This document shows, one piece after another, positions 26,694 to 35,232 of a stretch of 64,000 nt of DNA. The notes beneath the pieces were generated by a model. That model was given only the letters and a program-made list of their open reading frames with translations. It did not search any database and had not been told where the DNA came from. The stretch lies in assembly GCA_050875145.1 (NCBI GenBank), contig JBNMLH010000001.1, positions 186,001-250,000 on the forward strand, read 5' to 3'. Both the position numbers and the translations under genes were made by a program. Position 1 is the first letter of the stretch; every line of letters starts with the position of its first letter. Source of the DNA: CAG-411 sp050875145 (GTDB lineage: Bacteria > Bacillota > Clostridia > Lachnospirales > Lachnospiraceae).

Positions 26694-27386
26694 ATGAAAA
26701 CAATTATACTGGATTCAACCTATTTTGGTGTTTTAATCAGTTTGGGTTCTTATTGGATTGGTACACAATTAAAAAAGAAGTGGAATATTGCCTTATTAAA
26801 TCCACTTCTGATTGCAATCATTCTTACTATGGCATTTCTTGTACTGTTTCATATTGATTATGATACATACTACGAAGGTTCGAAATATATTAGTTACCTA
26901 CTAACACCTGCCACAATCTGCCTAGCAGTCCCTCTTTATGAACAATTTGAATTATTGAAGAAAAATATAAAAGCAGTAATGCTAGGTATCAGTTCTGGAG
27001 TTATTTCCAGTCTTGGTAGTGTTTTTCTTCTTGCATTATTATTTCACTTTGATCATAAAAACTATGTTACTTTTCTCCCAAAATCTATCACTACCGCTAT
27101 TGGTATGGGAGTTTCCCAAGAACTTGGTGGATACGTAGCCATCAGCACAGCTGTCATTATTATTACCGGTGTATTAGGAAATATGCTTGCTGAAACCGTT
27201 TGCAATGTATTTCGTATTACCCATCCAATTGCGAAAGGTATTGCCATCGGAAGTGCCTCTCACGCAGTAGGAACTGCCCGCGCAATGGAAATGGGCGAAA
27301 TAGAAGGTGCCATGAGCAGTCTTTCCATCGTGGTTTCCGGTGTTTTAACTGTCATTGGTGCCAGCATATTCGCCCAACTTTTATAG
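26694..27386 (+). CDS. lrgB: LrgB family membrane protein
   Basis: A 230-residue integral membrane protein with about seven hydrophobic segments. Conserved blocks include LTPATICLAVPLY, LPKSITTAIGMGVSQELGG and GSASHAVGTARAMEMGE, all characteristic of LrgB/CidB. It forms an operon with lrgA, one base apart. Its last six bases overlap the convergent dihydrofolate reductase gene tail to tail. With ldh and pflB nearby, a pyruvate- or overflow-related role is possible but inferred. Confidence 0.93.
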   Translation: MKTIILDSTYFGVLISLGSYWIGTQLKKKWNIALLNPLLIAIILTMAFLVLFHIDYDTYYEGSKYISYLLTPATICLAVPLYEQFELLKKNIKAVMLGISSGVISSLGSVFLLALLFHFDHKNYVTFLPKSITTAIGMGVSQELGGYVAISTAVIIITGVLGNMLAETVCNVFRITHPIAKGIAIGSASHAVGTARAMEMGEIEGAMSSLSIVVSGVLTVIGASIFAQLL

Positions 27387-27863
27387 TATGATGTTTGGTA
27401 ACTTTGTATAAGTAACATACTGATATGGAAGTTCTCCATCAAAAGATGCCTCCACCTCTCTTTGGAAGAGGGAGGTATCAAACTCCGGGAAATAGGTATC
27501 GCCTTCTATTTCTGCATCAATCTCCGTTATATACATTTTATCTACAAAAGGAATTGCTTCTTTATATAATCCCGCTCCGCCCGAAATATAAACGGTTCGA
27601 TTTCCTGCTGCTTCCAACGCTTCTTTTAAAGACCCTACCGTAATGCAATTCTCAAACTGATAGTTTGCTGTCTTGGAAACTACAATCGTATCTCTGTTTG
27701 GCAAAGGTTTTCCAATCTCTTCATAGGTTCTTCTTCCCATAATTACTACATTGCCTGTCGTCAATTCTTTAAAACGCTTTTGTTCCCCTTTAATACGCCA
27801 TGGTATCTGTCCTTTATTTCCAATTACTCTGTTCTTTGCATACGCTACAATCAATCCTACCAT
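27381..27863 (-). CDS. Dihydrofolate reductase
   Basis: A 160-residue DHFR. Residues VGLIVAYAKNRVIGNKGQIPW hold the substrate loop, and the NADPH-binding blocks are VIMGRRTYEEIG and VYISGGAGLYKEAI. It reduces dihydrofolate to tetrahydrofolate. The sequence starts MVGLI, at normal length. The gene lies downstream of aroA on the same strand, with a dispersed short repeat in the 146-base gap, and converges with lrgB. There is no adjacent thyA. It is probably the chromosomal enzyme rather than an acquired resistance form. Confidence 0.93.
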   Translation of the reverse strand: MVGLIVAYAKNRVIGNKGQIPWRIKGEQKRFKELTTGNVVIMGRRTYEEIGKPLPNRDTIVVSKTANYQFENCITVGSLKEALEAAGNRTVYISGGAGLYKEAIPFVDKMYITEIDAEIEGDTYFPEFDTSLFQREVEASFDGELPYQYVTYTKLPNIIL

Positions 27864-27946
27864 TTTTATTCCCTTCTTTTTCTATATCTATTTGCAAATA
27901 GTAAGCCATACTCTGCTTTTCTAACATTTTCATTCTCCATTTTAGA

Positions 27947-27991
27947 AGTCAAGGATATTCGCAATCCGCGTTGCTACTTGCTCATATAAAA
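27947..27991. repeat. Dispersed short repeat, copy 1
   Basis: Core ATTCGCAATCCGC, then GCTACTTGCTCATATAA, lies between aroA and the dihydrofolate reductase gene. Near-identical cores occur at 31735-31780, 54073-54120 and 54510-54553, and a weaker one at 36448-36480. Confidence 0.75.
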
Positions 27992-28009
27992 GCAACTCTA
28001 TTCTATCTC

Positions 28010-29302
28010 TTATTTGCTTTCGCCAGCAATAAATTGTTCCAACACCTCATAATAAGTTTCAAAGGTCTTTTTACAACACATAGGATTTGAAATCACAATT
28101 CCTTTTGCCTTTAATCCAAGCAAAGTAAATGCCATTGCTACTCTGTGATCTTCATACGTCTCTATGACAGCAGGTGCAATTTTCCCTGGTTCAATATGAA
28201 TATCATCTCCATCTTCCCAACAACAAATACCACATTTTTTTAACTCGTTTACAATTGCCGCCATACGGTTACATTCTTGTCCCCGTATATGCCCTATATT
28301 TCGTATCACTGTCTCCGAATCTGCAAATGGTGCCAACGCCGCTAATGTTAATGCCTGATCTGAAAAATCATTCATATTGATATCTACACCCTTTAATTTG
28401 ACATCCTGGGGGCCCTGTATGGCAATTCCGTCCTGTTCTTCCGTCCTTTCACATCCCATTTTTTCTAAAACAGAAAGAAATTTTAAATCTCCCTGCATAG
28501 AATCCAAATGTACATTTTTTACAATCACCTTGCCTCCTGTCAACGCTGCCATTCCATAAAAATAACATGCTGCAGAAACATCTGGTTCAATATAATAGGT
28601 GCCAATTTGTAGTTTCTGTTTTCCGGGAACGGTATAACATTCCCCATCAAACTTAACGTTTACTCCAAAACTTTGCAACATTTTCATTGTTATATGGATA
28701 TAAGAACCTTCCTTTTTTTCGCTTGTAATACGAATACGAATGCCGCTATCTGTCACTGGTGTAACCATTAACATTGCACTTAGGAATTGCGTACTTTTAC
28801 TAATATCCATATTAATATCTTTGCAGATACCGCCATTTCCTTTTACTCGAACTGGTAAGTGTCCTTGCTCTTTTAAATAGCTAAATTGCGCCCCCATATC
28901 CGTAAGTACCTTGAATAGTTCCTCCATCGGACGCTTTTCCATTTGTTCCGAACAACCGATTTCATATTCTCCGTCTGATAAAGCCAACATAGCTGTAATA
29001 AATCTTGCTGCGGTTCCTGCGCTCCCCACATTAATTTTTGCAAATTTATTGGGAATTTTTCTTCCACAACCTTGTATTTTTACAATCTTTTCTACTTCAT
29101 TAATATCCAATTGATATCCCAAAGCAACAAGACAGTCTAAAAAATGTCTGGAATCATCGCTGAACAACACACCTTGTAAAACAGCTTCTTCTTCTGATAG
29201 TGCTGCTAACAAAAGTGCACGGTTCGTCATACTTTTTGAACCCGGTACCACAACAGTTCCCGATAATGGTTTATCAACCGTTTTTACCTTATATGTCTCC
29301 AT
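28010..29302 (-). CDS. aroA: 3-phosphoshikimate 1-carboxyvinyltransferase (EPSP synthase)
   Basis: A 430-residue enzyme of the shikimate pathway joining phosphoenolpyruvate and shikimate 3-phosphate. Signature blocks are PGSKSMTNRALLLAAL at the N-terminus, NVGSAGTAARFITAML, and near the C-terminus ETYEDHRVAMAFTLLGL. Two inverse alpha/beta domains are expected. The ATG follows GGGAG. It starts 17 bases after the carboxypeptidase gene and is probably co-transcribed with it. No other shikimate genes are in the window. Confidence 0.96.
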   Translation of the reverse strand: METYKVKTVDKPLSGTVVVPGSKSMTNRALLLAALSEEEAVLQGVLFSDDSRHFLDCLVALGYQLDINEVEKIVKIQGCGRKIPNKFAKINVGSAGTAARFITAMLALSDGEYEIGCSEQMEKRPMEELFKVLTDMGAQFSYLKEQGHLPVRVKGNGGICKDINMDISKSTQFLSAMLMVTPVTDSGIRIRITSEKKEGSYIHITMKMLQSFGVNVKFDGECYTVPGKQKLQIGTYYIEPDVSAACYFYGMAALTGGKVIVKNVHLDSMQGDLKFLSVLEKMGCERTEEQDGIAIQGPQDVKLKGVDINMNDFSDQALTLAALAPFADSETVIRNIGHIRGQECNRMAAIVNELKKCGICCWEDGDDIHIEPGKIAPAVIETYEDHRVAMAFTLLGLKAKGIVISNPMCCKKTFETYYEVLEQFIAGESK

Positions 29303-29319
29303 AGCATTCTATTCTCCCT

Positions 29320-30390
29320 TTATTTACTCTTTTTTACAGATGGAATATACTTCTGATACAATTCTACATGATCATATATACATCTCCAACTGCCGGCTGA
29401 CCCAGTTGTTACACAAATATAACAATGTCCGTCTTTATCTTTTGCCATACTGGCTGCACAGTTTCCTGACTGATTTACAAAACCGGTCTTTGCATACAAC
29501 ATTTCACTATGTGTATCTTTATCCTCAATTCTTCTTAAAAATAAATTAGATAAGAAAATTCCCTTTTTATGCTTTTTCGTTTTAATCGTATATTTTCTTG
29601 CATTTAAAACTTGTTGACACCATTCATTTTCAGAAGCAGCTTTTAGAATTAATGCCATATCATACGGGGTACTGTAATGTTTGTCATTATATAATCCAAC
29701 ACAATTTGTAAAATGTGTAGTTTCCGCTATTCCCATTTCTTTCAATTTTTCATTCATCATATTCACAAATGCTTTATGCGACCCTGCTACATACTCTGCC
29801 AATCCCAGTGCTGCATCTGCACCAGAGGGTAGGATAGTTCCATAAAATAAATCTCTTACTTTTACTTTTTCTCCTATGGCAAAACTTACCGCACTACAAT
29901 CATTTGCATAACAGTAATCTGTAATCTCTTTTGTTATAGTTACCGTATCATCCATCTGTTCTTCTGTAACATGTTCTGCTGCCACTAAAACAGTTAAGAT
30001 TTTTGTCATGGATGCAGGATAAATTTGTTTTTTTCCACCTTTTTGTGCCAAAATAGTGCCATTATCCACATCAATCACAATACCATTGCTACTAACTACA
30101 GACTTTGGAAACTTCTTTGTTGTTTTGGTCTGTACTGCTTCAAAATGGAACGGCTCCTTTGTTGGCTCTGGTGTAGCAGACACCTCTGGCGACTGTGTAA
30201 CCACCTCAGCCAACTTTTCTTCCACATTCTGTTTTTTTTGCGGACGATTATGATAAAAAATCAAGCCGACTGCCGCCACACAAATAATCAATACGATTGC
30301 ACCAACCGCAACCTGCTTCTTTCTTCTTTTCTTTTTGGTTTCTCTACTTCGTAAACTGAAACTATTTGTATAAATTTTTCTTTCGCTCAT
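29320..30390 (-). CDS. D-alanyl-D-alanine carboxypeptidase (penicillin-binding protein, S11 family)
   Basis: A 356-residue protein. A basic cytoplasmic stretch precedes one membrane segment at about 27-46, then a Pro/Thr/Glu linker. The serine DD-peptidase domain shows the SxxK box (SMTK in IYPASMTKILT), the second box as SGAD rather than the common SGN, and the KTG box in YAKTGFVNQSG. It trims the terminal D-alanine of peptidoglycan stem peptides. An N-terminal signal-anchor, instead of a cleaved signal and C-terminal amphipathic anchor, is a common clostridial layout. It precedes aroA closely. Confidence 0.9.
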   Translation of the reverse strand: MSERKIYTNSFSLRSRETKKKRRKKQVAVGAIVLIICVAAVGLIFYHNRPQKKQNVEEKLAEVVTQSPEVSATPEPTKEPFHFEAVQTKTTKKFPKSVVSSNGIVIDVDNGTILAQKGGKKQIYPASMTKILTVLVAAEHVTEEQMDDTVTITKEITDYCYANDCSAVSFAIGEKVKVRDLFYGTILPSGADAALGLAEYVAGSHKAFVNMMNEKLKEMGIAETTHFTNCVGLYNDKHYSTPYDMALILKAASENEWCQQVLNARKYTIKTKKHKKGIFLSNLFLRRIEDKDTHSEMLYAKTGFVNQSGNCAASMAKDKDGHCYICVTTGSAGSWRCIYDHVELYQKYIPSVKKSK

Positions 30391-30505
30391 TTGAACCTCT
30401 TTCCCTGCTTTACATAATTTGCCATCCTACTAATTATAGACATTGTGCCTACATATTACAAGTCAAATTTTGTAATAGTGTATCTAATTAGAAATGGTTC
30501 CCACT

Positions 30506-30694
30506 TTATTTATTTTCCAGTGGTAGTACAACTGCTGACAACGCATAAGCAAGTAGTCCTGCTCCCAAAAAAGCACTACACAAAATCCATATAATTCGAA
30601 GCATCCACACATTTATTCCATAATAGTTTGCAAATCCATTACAAACACCACTTATTATTTTCCCATTTTCGATTCGATGAAGTTGTTTTTCCAT
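30506..30694 (-). CDS. PspC domain-containing small membrane protein
   Basis: A 62-residue protein whose N-terminal half has the PspC signature ISGVCNGFANYYGINVWMLR and the second half a hydrophobic segment (about 32-57). Stand-alone PspC proteins of this size are common in Clostridia and are linked to envelope stress by analogy with phage shock protein C. AAAGGAGAAGG precedes the ATG. It lies upstream of the carboxypeptidase with a 115-base gap. Confidence 0.88.
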   Translation of the reverse strand: MEKQLHRIENGKIISGVCNGFANYYGINVWMLRIIWILCSAFLGAGLLAYALSAVVLPLENK

Positions 30695-31055
30695 TTTGTA
30701 CCTTCTCCTTTTCGTTTATACTATCTTTAAAGAAAGCTCTTATAATTCTATCCACTGGTCTCCCAATTCACACGTTCTTTCCATTTTAAAGCAAATGACA
30801 CAGCAAACTTTTCATACACGCTGTGTCACTTAAGTTGAACATTCTATTTATGTGTTCCTCAATATTTGCAAAATATATTTTCCGCCTCATTTTTTCTCCG
30901 CATATGCATAATAGTCCTCATATTGTACATAAATATTTCTAACTCATATAAAAGCGTAAAGGTTACGTTGTCTGTCTCTTATGGTTGGTCAGAAATAATA
31001 CAATCTGAAAAACAAAACACTGACACTCTTTCCAAAACCTTTGTTTTAAAAAACT
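30695..31055. other. Intergenic region between hpt and the PspC gene
   Basis: About 360 bases. A 9-bp hairpin TGACACAGC / GCTGTGTCA is at 30796-30828; the T content after it on the minus strand is modest, so it may be a weak hpt terminator. I see no gene in the remainder. Confidence 0.4.
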
Positions 31056-31571
31056 TTACTGTTGTATTACCCCGATATATGGTAAATTCCTATATTGTTG
31101 TGCATAATCTAATCCATATCCAACAACAAACAAATCATCAATTTCAAAGCCTGTATAATCTGCTTGAATATTCTGCGTACGTCTACTTGGCTTGTCAAGA
31201 AGGGTACACATAGTAAGTGTTTTTGGATTTCGCTCTCCAAGTATCTTCATCAACTTTTCCAGTGTTCTTCCCGTATCAATAATATCCTCCACTACAAGCA
31301 CATTCTTTCCCTCAATGGAAGTAGTTAAGTCCATATCAATAGAAATATTACCGGAACTTTCGGTTCCATCTCCATAACTGGAAACCTTCATAAAATCCAT
31401 TGTTACAGGCATTGTAAGATATTTTGCAAGGTCACACATAAAAAATACACTCCCCTTTAAAATTCCTACTAAATATACCGGTTCACCATGGTATCTCTCA
31501 TTCAAGAGCTGTGCCATCTCTTTTACTTTCTCTAACACTTGTTCTTGTGATATCATTACCTGAATCTCCAT
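31056..31571 (-). CDS. hpt: Hypoxanthine-guanine phosphoribosyltransferase
   Basis: A 171-residue type I phosphoribosyltransferase. The PRPP-binding motif is VLVVEDIIDTGRTL, preceded by YLVGILKGSVFF and the flexible loop with SSYGDGTESSG. It salvages hypoxanthine and guanine to IMP and GMP. GGAGA precedes the ATG at 31571. In many Firmicutes it lies between tilS and ftsH; here those two are adjacent at 6-10 kb and hpt is alone about 21 kb away. Confidence 0.93.
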   Translation of the reverse strand: MEIQVMISQEQVLEKVKEMAQLLNERYHGEPVYLVGILKGSVFFMCDLAKYLTMPVTMDFMKVSSYGDGTESSGNISIDMDLTTSIEGKNVLVVEDIIDTGRTLEKLMKILGERNPKTLTMCTLLDKPSRRTQNIQADYTGFEIDDLFVVGYGLDYAQQYRNLPYIGVIQQ

Positions 31572-31734
31572 ATGTACTCTCCTTATCTAAAGTAATCCAC
31601 AAATAATCTTCCTATAAACAAATCATGCATACCATTTTATCATAAGGAAACCATTTCGTACAGTTACATTAGCAGTTTTTTGTGTTTCAACCTAATTTAC
31701 TTCTTGACTAAAAAAGAGTTTCTATTTAAGACAC

Positions 31735-31780
31735 CTTGTCAATGATATTCGCAATCCGCTTCGCTACTTGCTCATATAAA
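31735..31780. repeat. Dispersed short repeat, copy 2
   Basis: GATATTCGCAATCCGC followed by TTCGCTACTTGCTCATATAA, in the gap between the anti-sigma gene stop and hpt. It gives the clearest consensus of the family. A small hairpin (GGCACTACGTGCC) follows directly. Confidence 0.8.
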
Positions 31781-31820
31781 GGTGGCACTACGTGCCTTAC
31801 GAAGTACGGGGATTGAACTT

Positions 31821-32822
31821 TTATAAATCATATAATGCCACTTCCGGCACAAGCTCTAAAATTCCCATCAGTTTTTGAAAGTTTGCTGCATTATCAGCCA
31901 TTTTTTTCACAGACTGTCCTACCATACTATCTGCCTGTTGTTCTGTAAACGTGAATTTTTCCTGCTTTCCATCTATATAATATACAAATTCCATATAATT
32001 CATATTATCTGTCAGTGCAATCGTGGCACTTGCATAACGCTTCATCCAAAGTTTCACTCTGTCTGCATTCTCTTTACTATACTTTTCCTTCAAATACAAT
32101 GTAATACCATAAGGTTCGCCAGATGTATGCAATTCTGTCGTATAATCCCCAAATTTTTCTGACAATCCAAGTGCACCAAAAGAAGCTCCCATATCCTCTT
32201 TCGAACCAATATACAAATGTTTTGTAGCATAAATTTTCGCCACTTCCGGAAGAATCCTTTCTCCATGATCCCACACGATACGATCTAGCACACGAATCTG
32301 TGTTAATTTTCCTTTATAGGAAATATGTTTTACTCCTGCATTTTTGTAAAAAATAGGCGTCATGGTTTGACGAACAGAAATATATAACACACCATCCTCC
32401 ATTTTATAAGAAATCTTAGCAATTCCTTTACTAGAATCAATGAAATTTCCATAAAAATTTATAAAACGCTCTTCTTCACTTATATTCATGTCAAAATCAA
32501 GCAAAGATGCGTCTTCCACAGAAACCGATACCAAAGAAATGCGTATAAAAATTGCTACCATAAAAAATACTGCTGTAAGTATGATACCTAATATTACCTT
32601 TTTTTGATATCCTCTTTTTGCCCTTTTCAAAAAATCAAATTCCTTTTTTTCTGTATTTGCCTCTTGCAAATCTGCTATCTTAGCTCTTTCTAATTTTTCT
32701 CGACACGTTTCACATTGTTCCATATGTGCAAGAATTGCCTCATTCGTTACCGCATTTGTCAAATCCTCCACATAAGACGGTAATAAATCCTCCACAACAT
32801 CACAAGTCAACTCATTTTTCAT
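31821..32822 (-). CDS. Putative anti-sigma factor (zinc-finger type, membrane)
   Basis: A 333-residue protein. The N-terminus has the anti-sigma zinc motif HMEQCETC preceded by EDLLPSYVEDLTN, typical of zf-HC2 proteins. One membrane segment lies at about 77-98, and a long extracytoplasmic domain with no recognised family fills the rest. The start at 32822 overlaps the end of the sigma gene by 11 bases (ATGAAAAATGA), indicating translational coupling. It should hold the ECF sigma factor inactive until an envelope signal; the signal is unknown. Confidence 0.85.
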   Translation of the reverse strand: MKNELTCDVVEDLLPSYVEDLTNAVTNEAILAHMEQCETCREKLERAKIADLQEANTEKKEFDFLKRAKRGYQKKVILGIILTAVFFMVAIFIRISLVSVSVEDASLLDFDMNISEEERFINFYGNFIDSSKGIAKISYKMEDGVLYISVRQTMTPIFYKNAGVKHISYKGKLTQIRVLDRIVWDHGERILPEVAKIYATKHLYIGSKEDMGASFGALGLSEKFGDYTTELHTSGEPYGITLYLKEKYSKENADRVKLWMKRYASATIALTDNMNYMEFVYYIDGKQEKFTFTEQQADSMVGQSVKKMADNAANFQKLMGILELVPEVALYDL

Positions 32823-33294
32823 TTTCCTCAAACTCCTTTCTGACACGTTCCTTTGCCCGATAAAATGTAACTCTCGCCCAATTTTCTGTTTTTCCCATTA
32901 CTTCGCCGATTTCTTTAAAAGACAGATTTCCAAACAGCCGCAAATACATCACTTCTCGATACGGTTCGGAACATTTATGTATCACTTGCATTAACTCTAT
33001 CCGCCCTGTTTTCTCCATAACATGCTCTTCCACAGAAGCTACTGATTGTTCTGTATCATTCACATCTTGCATCAGTGGATGTTTCCTTATATATGTACGA
33101 AATACATTTTTCGCAATAGCACACAACCATGTAGTTATTTTGCAATTTCCATCATACCGATGAATACTCTTAATTGCTTGATAAAATGTTTCCTGCGTCA
33201 ATTCTTCTGCTATATCCGAATTTCCAGCCAGCGTCATCAAATATTTATACACCGTCTGCGCATGTTCCTGATATATTTCCTCTATGGACTCCAT
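32812..33294 (-). CDS. ECF-type RNA polymerase sigma factor
   Basis: A 160-residue sigma-70 family factor of extracytoplasmic-function type. Region 2 is at about 5-75 (VYKYLMTLAGNSDIAEELTQETFYQA, with the -10 recognition helix ending CAIAKN). Region 4 is at about 105-155 (YREVMYLRLFGNLSFKEIGEVMG, then NWARVTFYRAKERVRK). AAGGAGG precedes the ATG. It overlaps the anti-sigma gene. A nested palindrome lies 70 bases upstream at 33362-33429, which could be its operator or a terminator of the neighbour. Confidence 0.93.
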   Translation of the reverse strand: MESIEEIYQEHAQTVYKYLMTLAGNSDIAEELTQETFYQAIKSIHRYDGNCKITTWLCAIAKNVFRTYIRKHPLMQDVNDTEQSVASVEEHVMEKTGRIELMQVIHKCSEPYREVMYLRLFGNLSFKEIGEVMGKTENWARVTFYRAKERVRKEFEENEK

Positions 33295-33361
33295 CCTTTT
33301 CCTCCTTCCCTTTTACATGTGCTCTCGGAATTTACGAATCGAAGAATTCTGAGATAGCTTT

Positions 33362-33429
33362 TTGATATACAAGGACATTTTCACAGTGCGTACACAGTGT
33401 GTACAATGAGAAAATGGAAGCAAGTATAT
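33362..33429. repeat. Nested palindrome upstream of the sigma gene
   Basis: Three paired blocks are arranged symmetrically: GATATAC / GTATATC outside, CATTTTC / GAAAATG in the middle, and GTACAC / GTGTAC at the centre. Confidence 0.65.
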
Positions 33430-33620
33430 CGAAAATATAGCCCGAACGACTCGATTTATGTAGATTTCGAGAGTACATTTACGCTTTCTATAGAATTTGC
33501 CGCCAAATATACCTCACGGATTGTTCTTTGAGTTTCCTCAATCCTACTCACTATTCGGATACCTCATGGCATTGTCTATATTGGTTAATGCTTATAATTG
33601 CGATTTCGTTACAAGTTTTT

Positions 33621-33811
33621 TTGTAACTGTTCAGAAGGTGCGAACTCATATGTGAAAATTGTACATGAGAGCTTGCTCGTGAAGTACAATTTGCACATAT
33701 GAGTTCATAGCTGGTAACAGCGTCATGAACAAAATGACCAGCCAAAGTTTATATTTTTAGCCATTATGTATATTCTGGCATTTTGTGAATGGCACCTTCT
33801 GAATAGTTACG
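33621..33811. repeat. MITE-like element, copy A
   Basis: Terminal inverted repeats GTAACTGTTCAGAAGGTGC (33623-33641) and GCACCTTCTGAATAGTTAC (33792-33810) differ at one position. Inside is a second almost perfect stem, GAACTCATATGTG through GTAC at 33642-33664 against 33684-33706, with the apical sequence GAGAGCTTGCTCG. A diverged partial copy is at 36720-36830. No coding capacity. Confidence 0.8.
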
Positions 33812-33840
33812 TTTTTTTAATTAAATGAAAAATCAGAAAC

Positions 33841-33932
33841 ACTCTTTGTGATTTTCGATAGTTTAATGGTAGTCGCTAAAATCCCGCACAAGCGTAGACT
33901 TTGGCTCGTTACTCGCATAAATCACAAAAAGA
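33841..33932. repeat. Inverted repeat next to the serA terminator
   Basis: CTCTTTGTGATTT near 33841 pairs with AAATCACAAAAAGAG near 33918-33932, separated by about 65 bases that themselves can pair partly (AGTCGCTA, TAGACTTT). It overlaps the serA terminator. Confidence 0.55.
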
Positions 33933-33958
33933 GCCCAAGCTACTACACCCGGACTCTC
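33925..33958 (-). terminator. serA terminator
   Basis: On the minus strand, GAGTCC and GGGCTC arms with a loop, followed by TTTTTG, about 27 bases after the serA stop. Confidence 0.75.
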
Positions 33959-33984
33959 TTCTATCTCTATCTACTTTTCCTTCT

Positions 33985-35145
33985 TTATTTTACAACACGT
34001 ACCTTAAGTACACCGTCAATTGCATTTAACTTTTCTACAATTGCATCAGAAGCTGCTGACGCATCAATAATAGAGTAAGCAAAATCACCTCTTGATTTGT
34101 TTACAAAGTTATCAATATTGATACCGTCTGCAGAATATGCTGCTGTAAATTGTGTCAACATATTTGGTACATTTTTATGGCAAATAGCAACACGGGAAGC
34201 ACTCTCACAAACACCAGCATCACATGCAGGGTAGTTTACAGAATTTTTGATGTTACCATTTTCAAAGAAGTCACGTAATTCATTGACTGCCATAACGGCA
34301 CAGTTGTCTTCTGACTCTGCTGTAGATGCTCCAAGGTGAGGGAATGCAACTACATTCTTTGCATTTGCAATCTTTGCTGTTGGAATATCAGTGATGTATT
34401 TTGCAACTTTTCCACTTTCCAATGCTGCTACCATATCATCATCATTTACTAATACGTCTCTTGCAAAGTTCAGTACGATTGCACCATCCTTCATCATAGC
34501 AATCGTATCTTTGTTTATCATACCCTTTGTGCTGTCAAGTGCTGGCACATGAACGGTAATATAATCACACTCTTTGTATACTTCCTCGTTTGTCTTTACT
34601 ACCTTTACATTTCTAGAAAGCTGTAATGCATGTTGTACAGAAAGGAATGGATCGCATCCGATTACTTCCATGCCTAAATGTGTTGCTACATTTGCAACTA
34701 ATACACCAATGGCTCCAAGACCAATTACACCAAGCTTTTTACCCTGAATTTCTTTTCCTGCAAATGCCTTCTTTGCTTTTTCCATATCTTTACCAATGTT
34801 AGCATTATCCTTGTTTTCATCAACCCAGTTCATTCCACCCTTGATGTCACGAGAAGCAAGCATTAGACCTGCAACAACTAACTCTTTTACACCATTTGCA
34901 TTAGCACCTGGTGTATTAAATACTACGATACCTTTTTCTGCACATTTATCCAAAGGAATGTTGTTTACACCTGCTCCTGCTCTTGCTACTGCTGCTAAAT
35001 TGTCAGAAAGCTCTAAATCATGCATAGCTGCACTTCTTACTAATACAGCGTTTGCTTCTGCAAAATCTTCTGTCTTTTCGTAGTTATCTGTTAATAAATC
35101 TAAACCACAAGCTGCGATTGGATTTAAGCAATTTACTTTAATCAT
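33985..35145 (-). CDS. serA: D-3-phosphoglycerate dehydrogenase
   Basis: A 386-residue NAD-dependent 2-hydroxyacid dehydrogenase. The nucleotide-binding motif is LGVIGLGAIGVLVAN, and catalytic blocks include ARAGAGVNNIP, VHVPAL and FPHLGASTAE. The C-terminal 75 residues form an ACT-type regulatory domain (NVPNMLTQFTAAYSADGINI). It oxidises 3-phosphoglycerate, the first step of serine synthesis. It follows serC on the same strand, an 87-base gap containing a strong hairpin, so read-through between the two may be adjusted. This is the shorter clostridial form compared with the 410-residue and 520-residue types. Confidence 0.95.
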   Translation of the reverse strand: MIKVNCLNPIAACGLDLLTDNYEKTEDFAEANAVLVRSAAMHDLELSDNLAAVARAGAGVNNIPLDKCAEKGIVVFNTPGANANGVKELVVAGLMLASRDIKGGMNWVDENKDNANIGKDMEKAKKAFAGKEIQGKKLGVIGLGAIGVLVANVATHLGMEVIGCDPFLSVQHALQLSRNVKVVKTNEEVYKECDYITVHVPALDSTKGMINKDTIAMMKDGAIVLNFARDVLVNDDDMVAALESGKVAKYITDIPTAKIANAKNVVAFPHLGASTAESEDNCAVMAVNELRDFFENGNIKNSVNYPACDAGVCESASRVAICHKNVPNMLTQFTAAYSADGINIDNFVNKSRGDFAYSIIDASAASDAIVEKLNAIDGVLKVRVVK

Positions 35146-35179
35146 ATTTCTTTTTCCTTTCCTATACTAATATTAAATT

Positions 35180-35207
35180 ATTCCCCCTCTTAAATAAGAG
35201 GGGGAAT
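35180..35207 (-). terminator. 13-bp hairpin between serC and serA
   Basis: ATTCCCCCTCTTA and TAAGAGGGGGAAT are perfect reverse complements separated by two bases. On the minus strand it is followed by TAATTTAATATT, a weak T run, so it may be an attenuator or a processing site. Confidence 0.55.
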
Positions 35208-35232
35208 GAAATAAGCACCATAAAACTGCCTT

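Larger units (their letters stand above)
33295..33984. other. 690-base intergenic region rich in palindromes
   Basis: No gene is seen. It contains a nested palindrome at 33362-33429, a MITE-like element at 33621-33811, a further long inverted repeat at 33841-33932 and the serA terminator at 33925-33958. Confidence 0.6.

Noticed and set aside
33551..33745. 64-residue minus frame in the palindromic region
   Set aside because: Lies inside a repeat element with no ribosome site.
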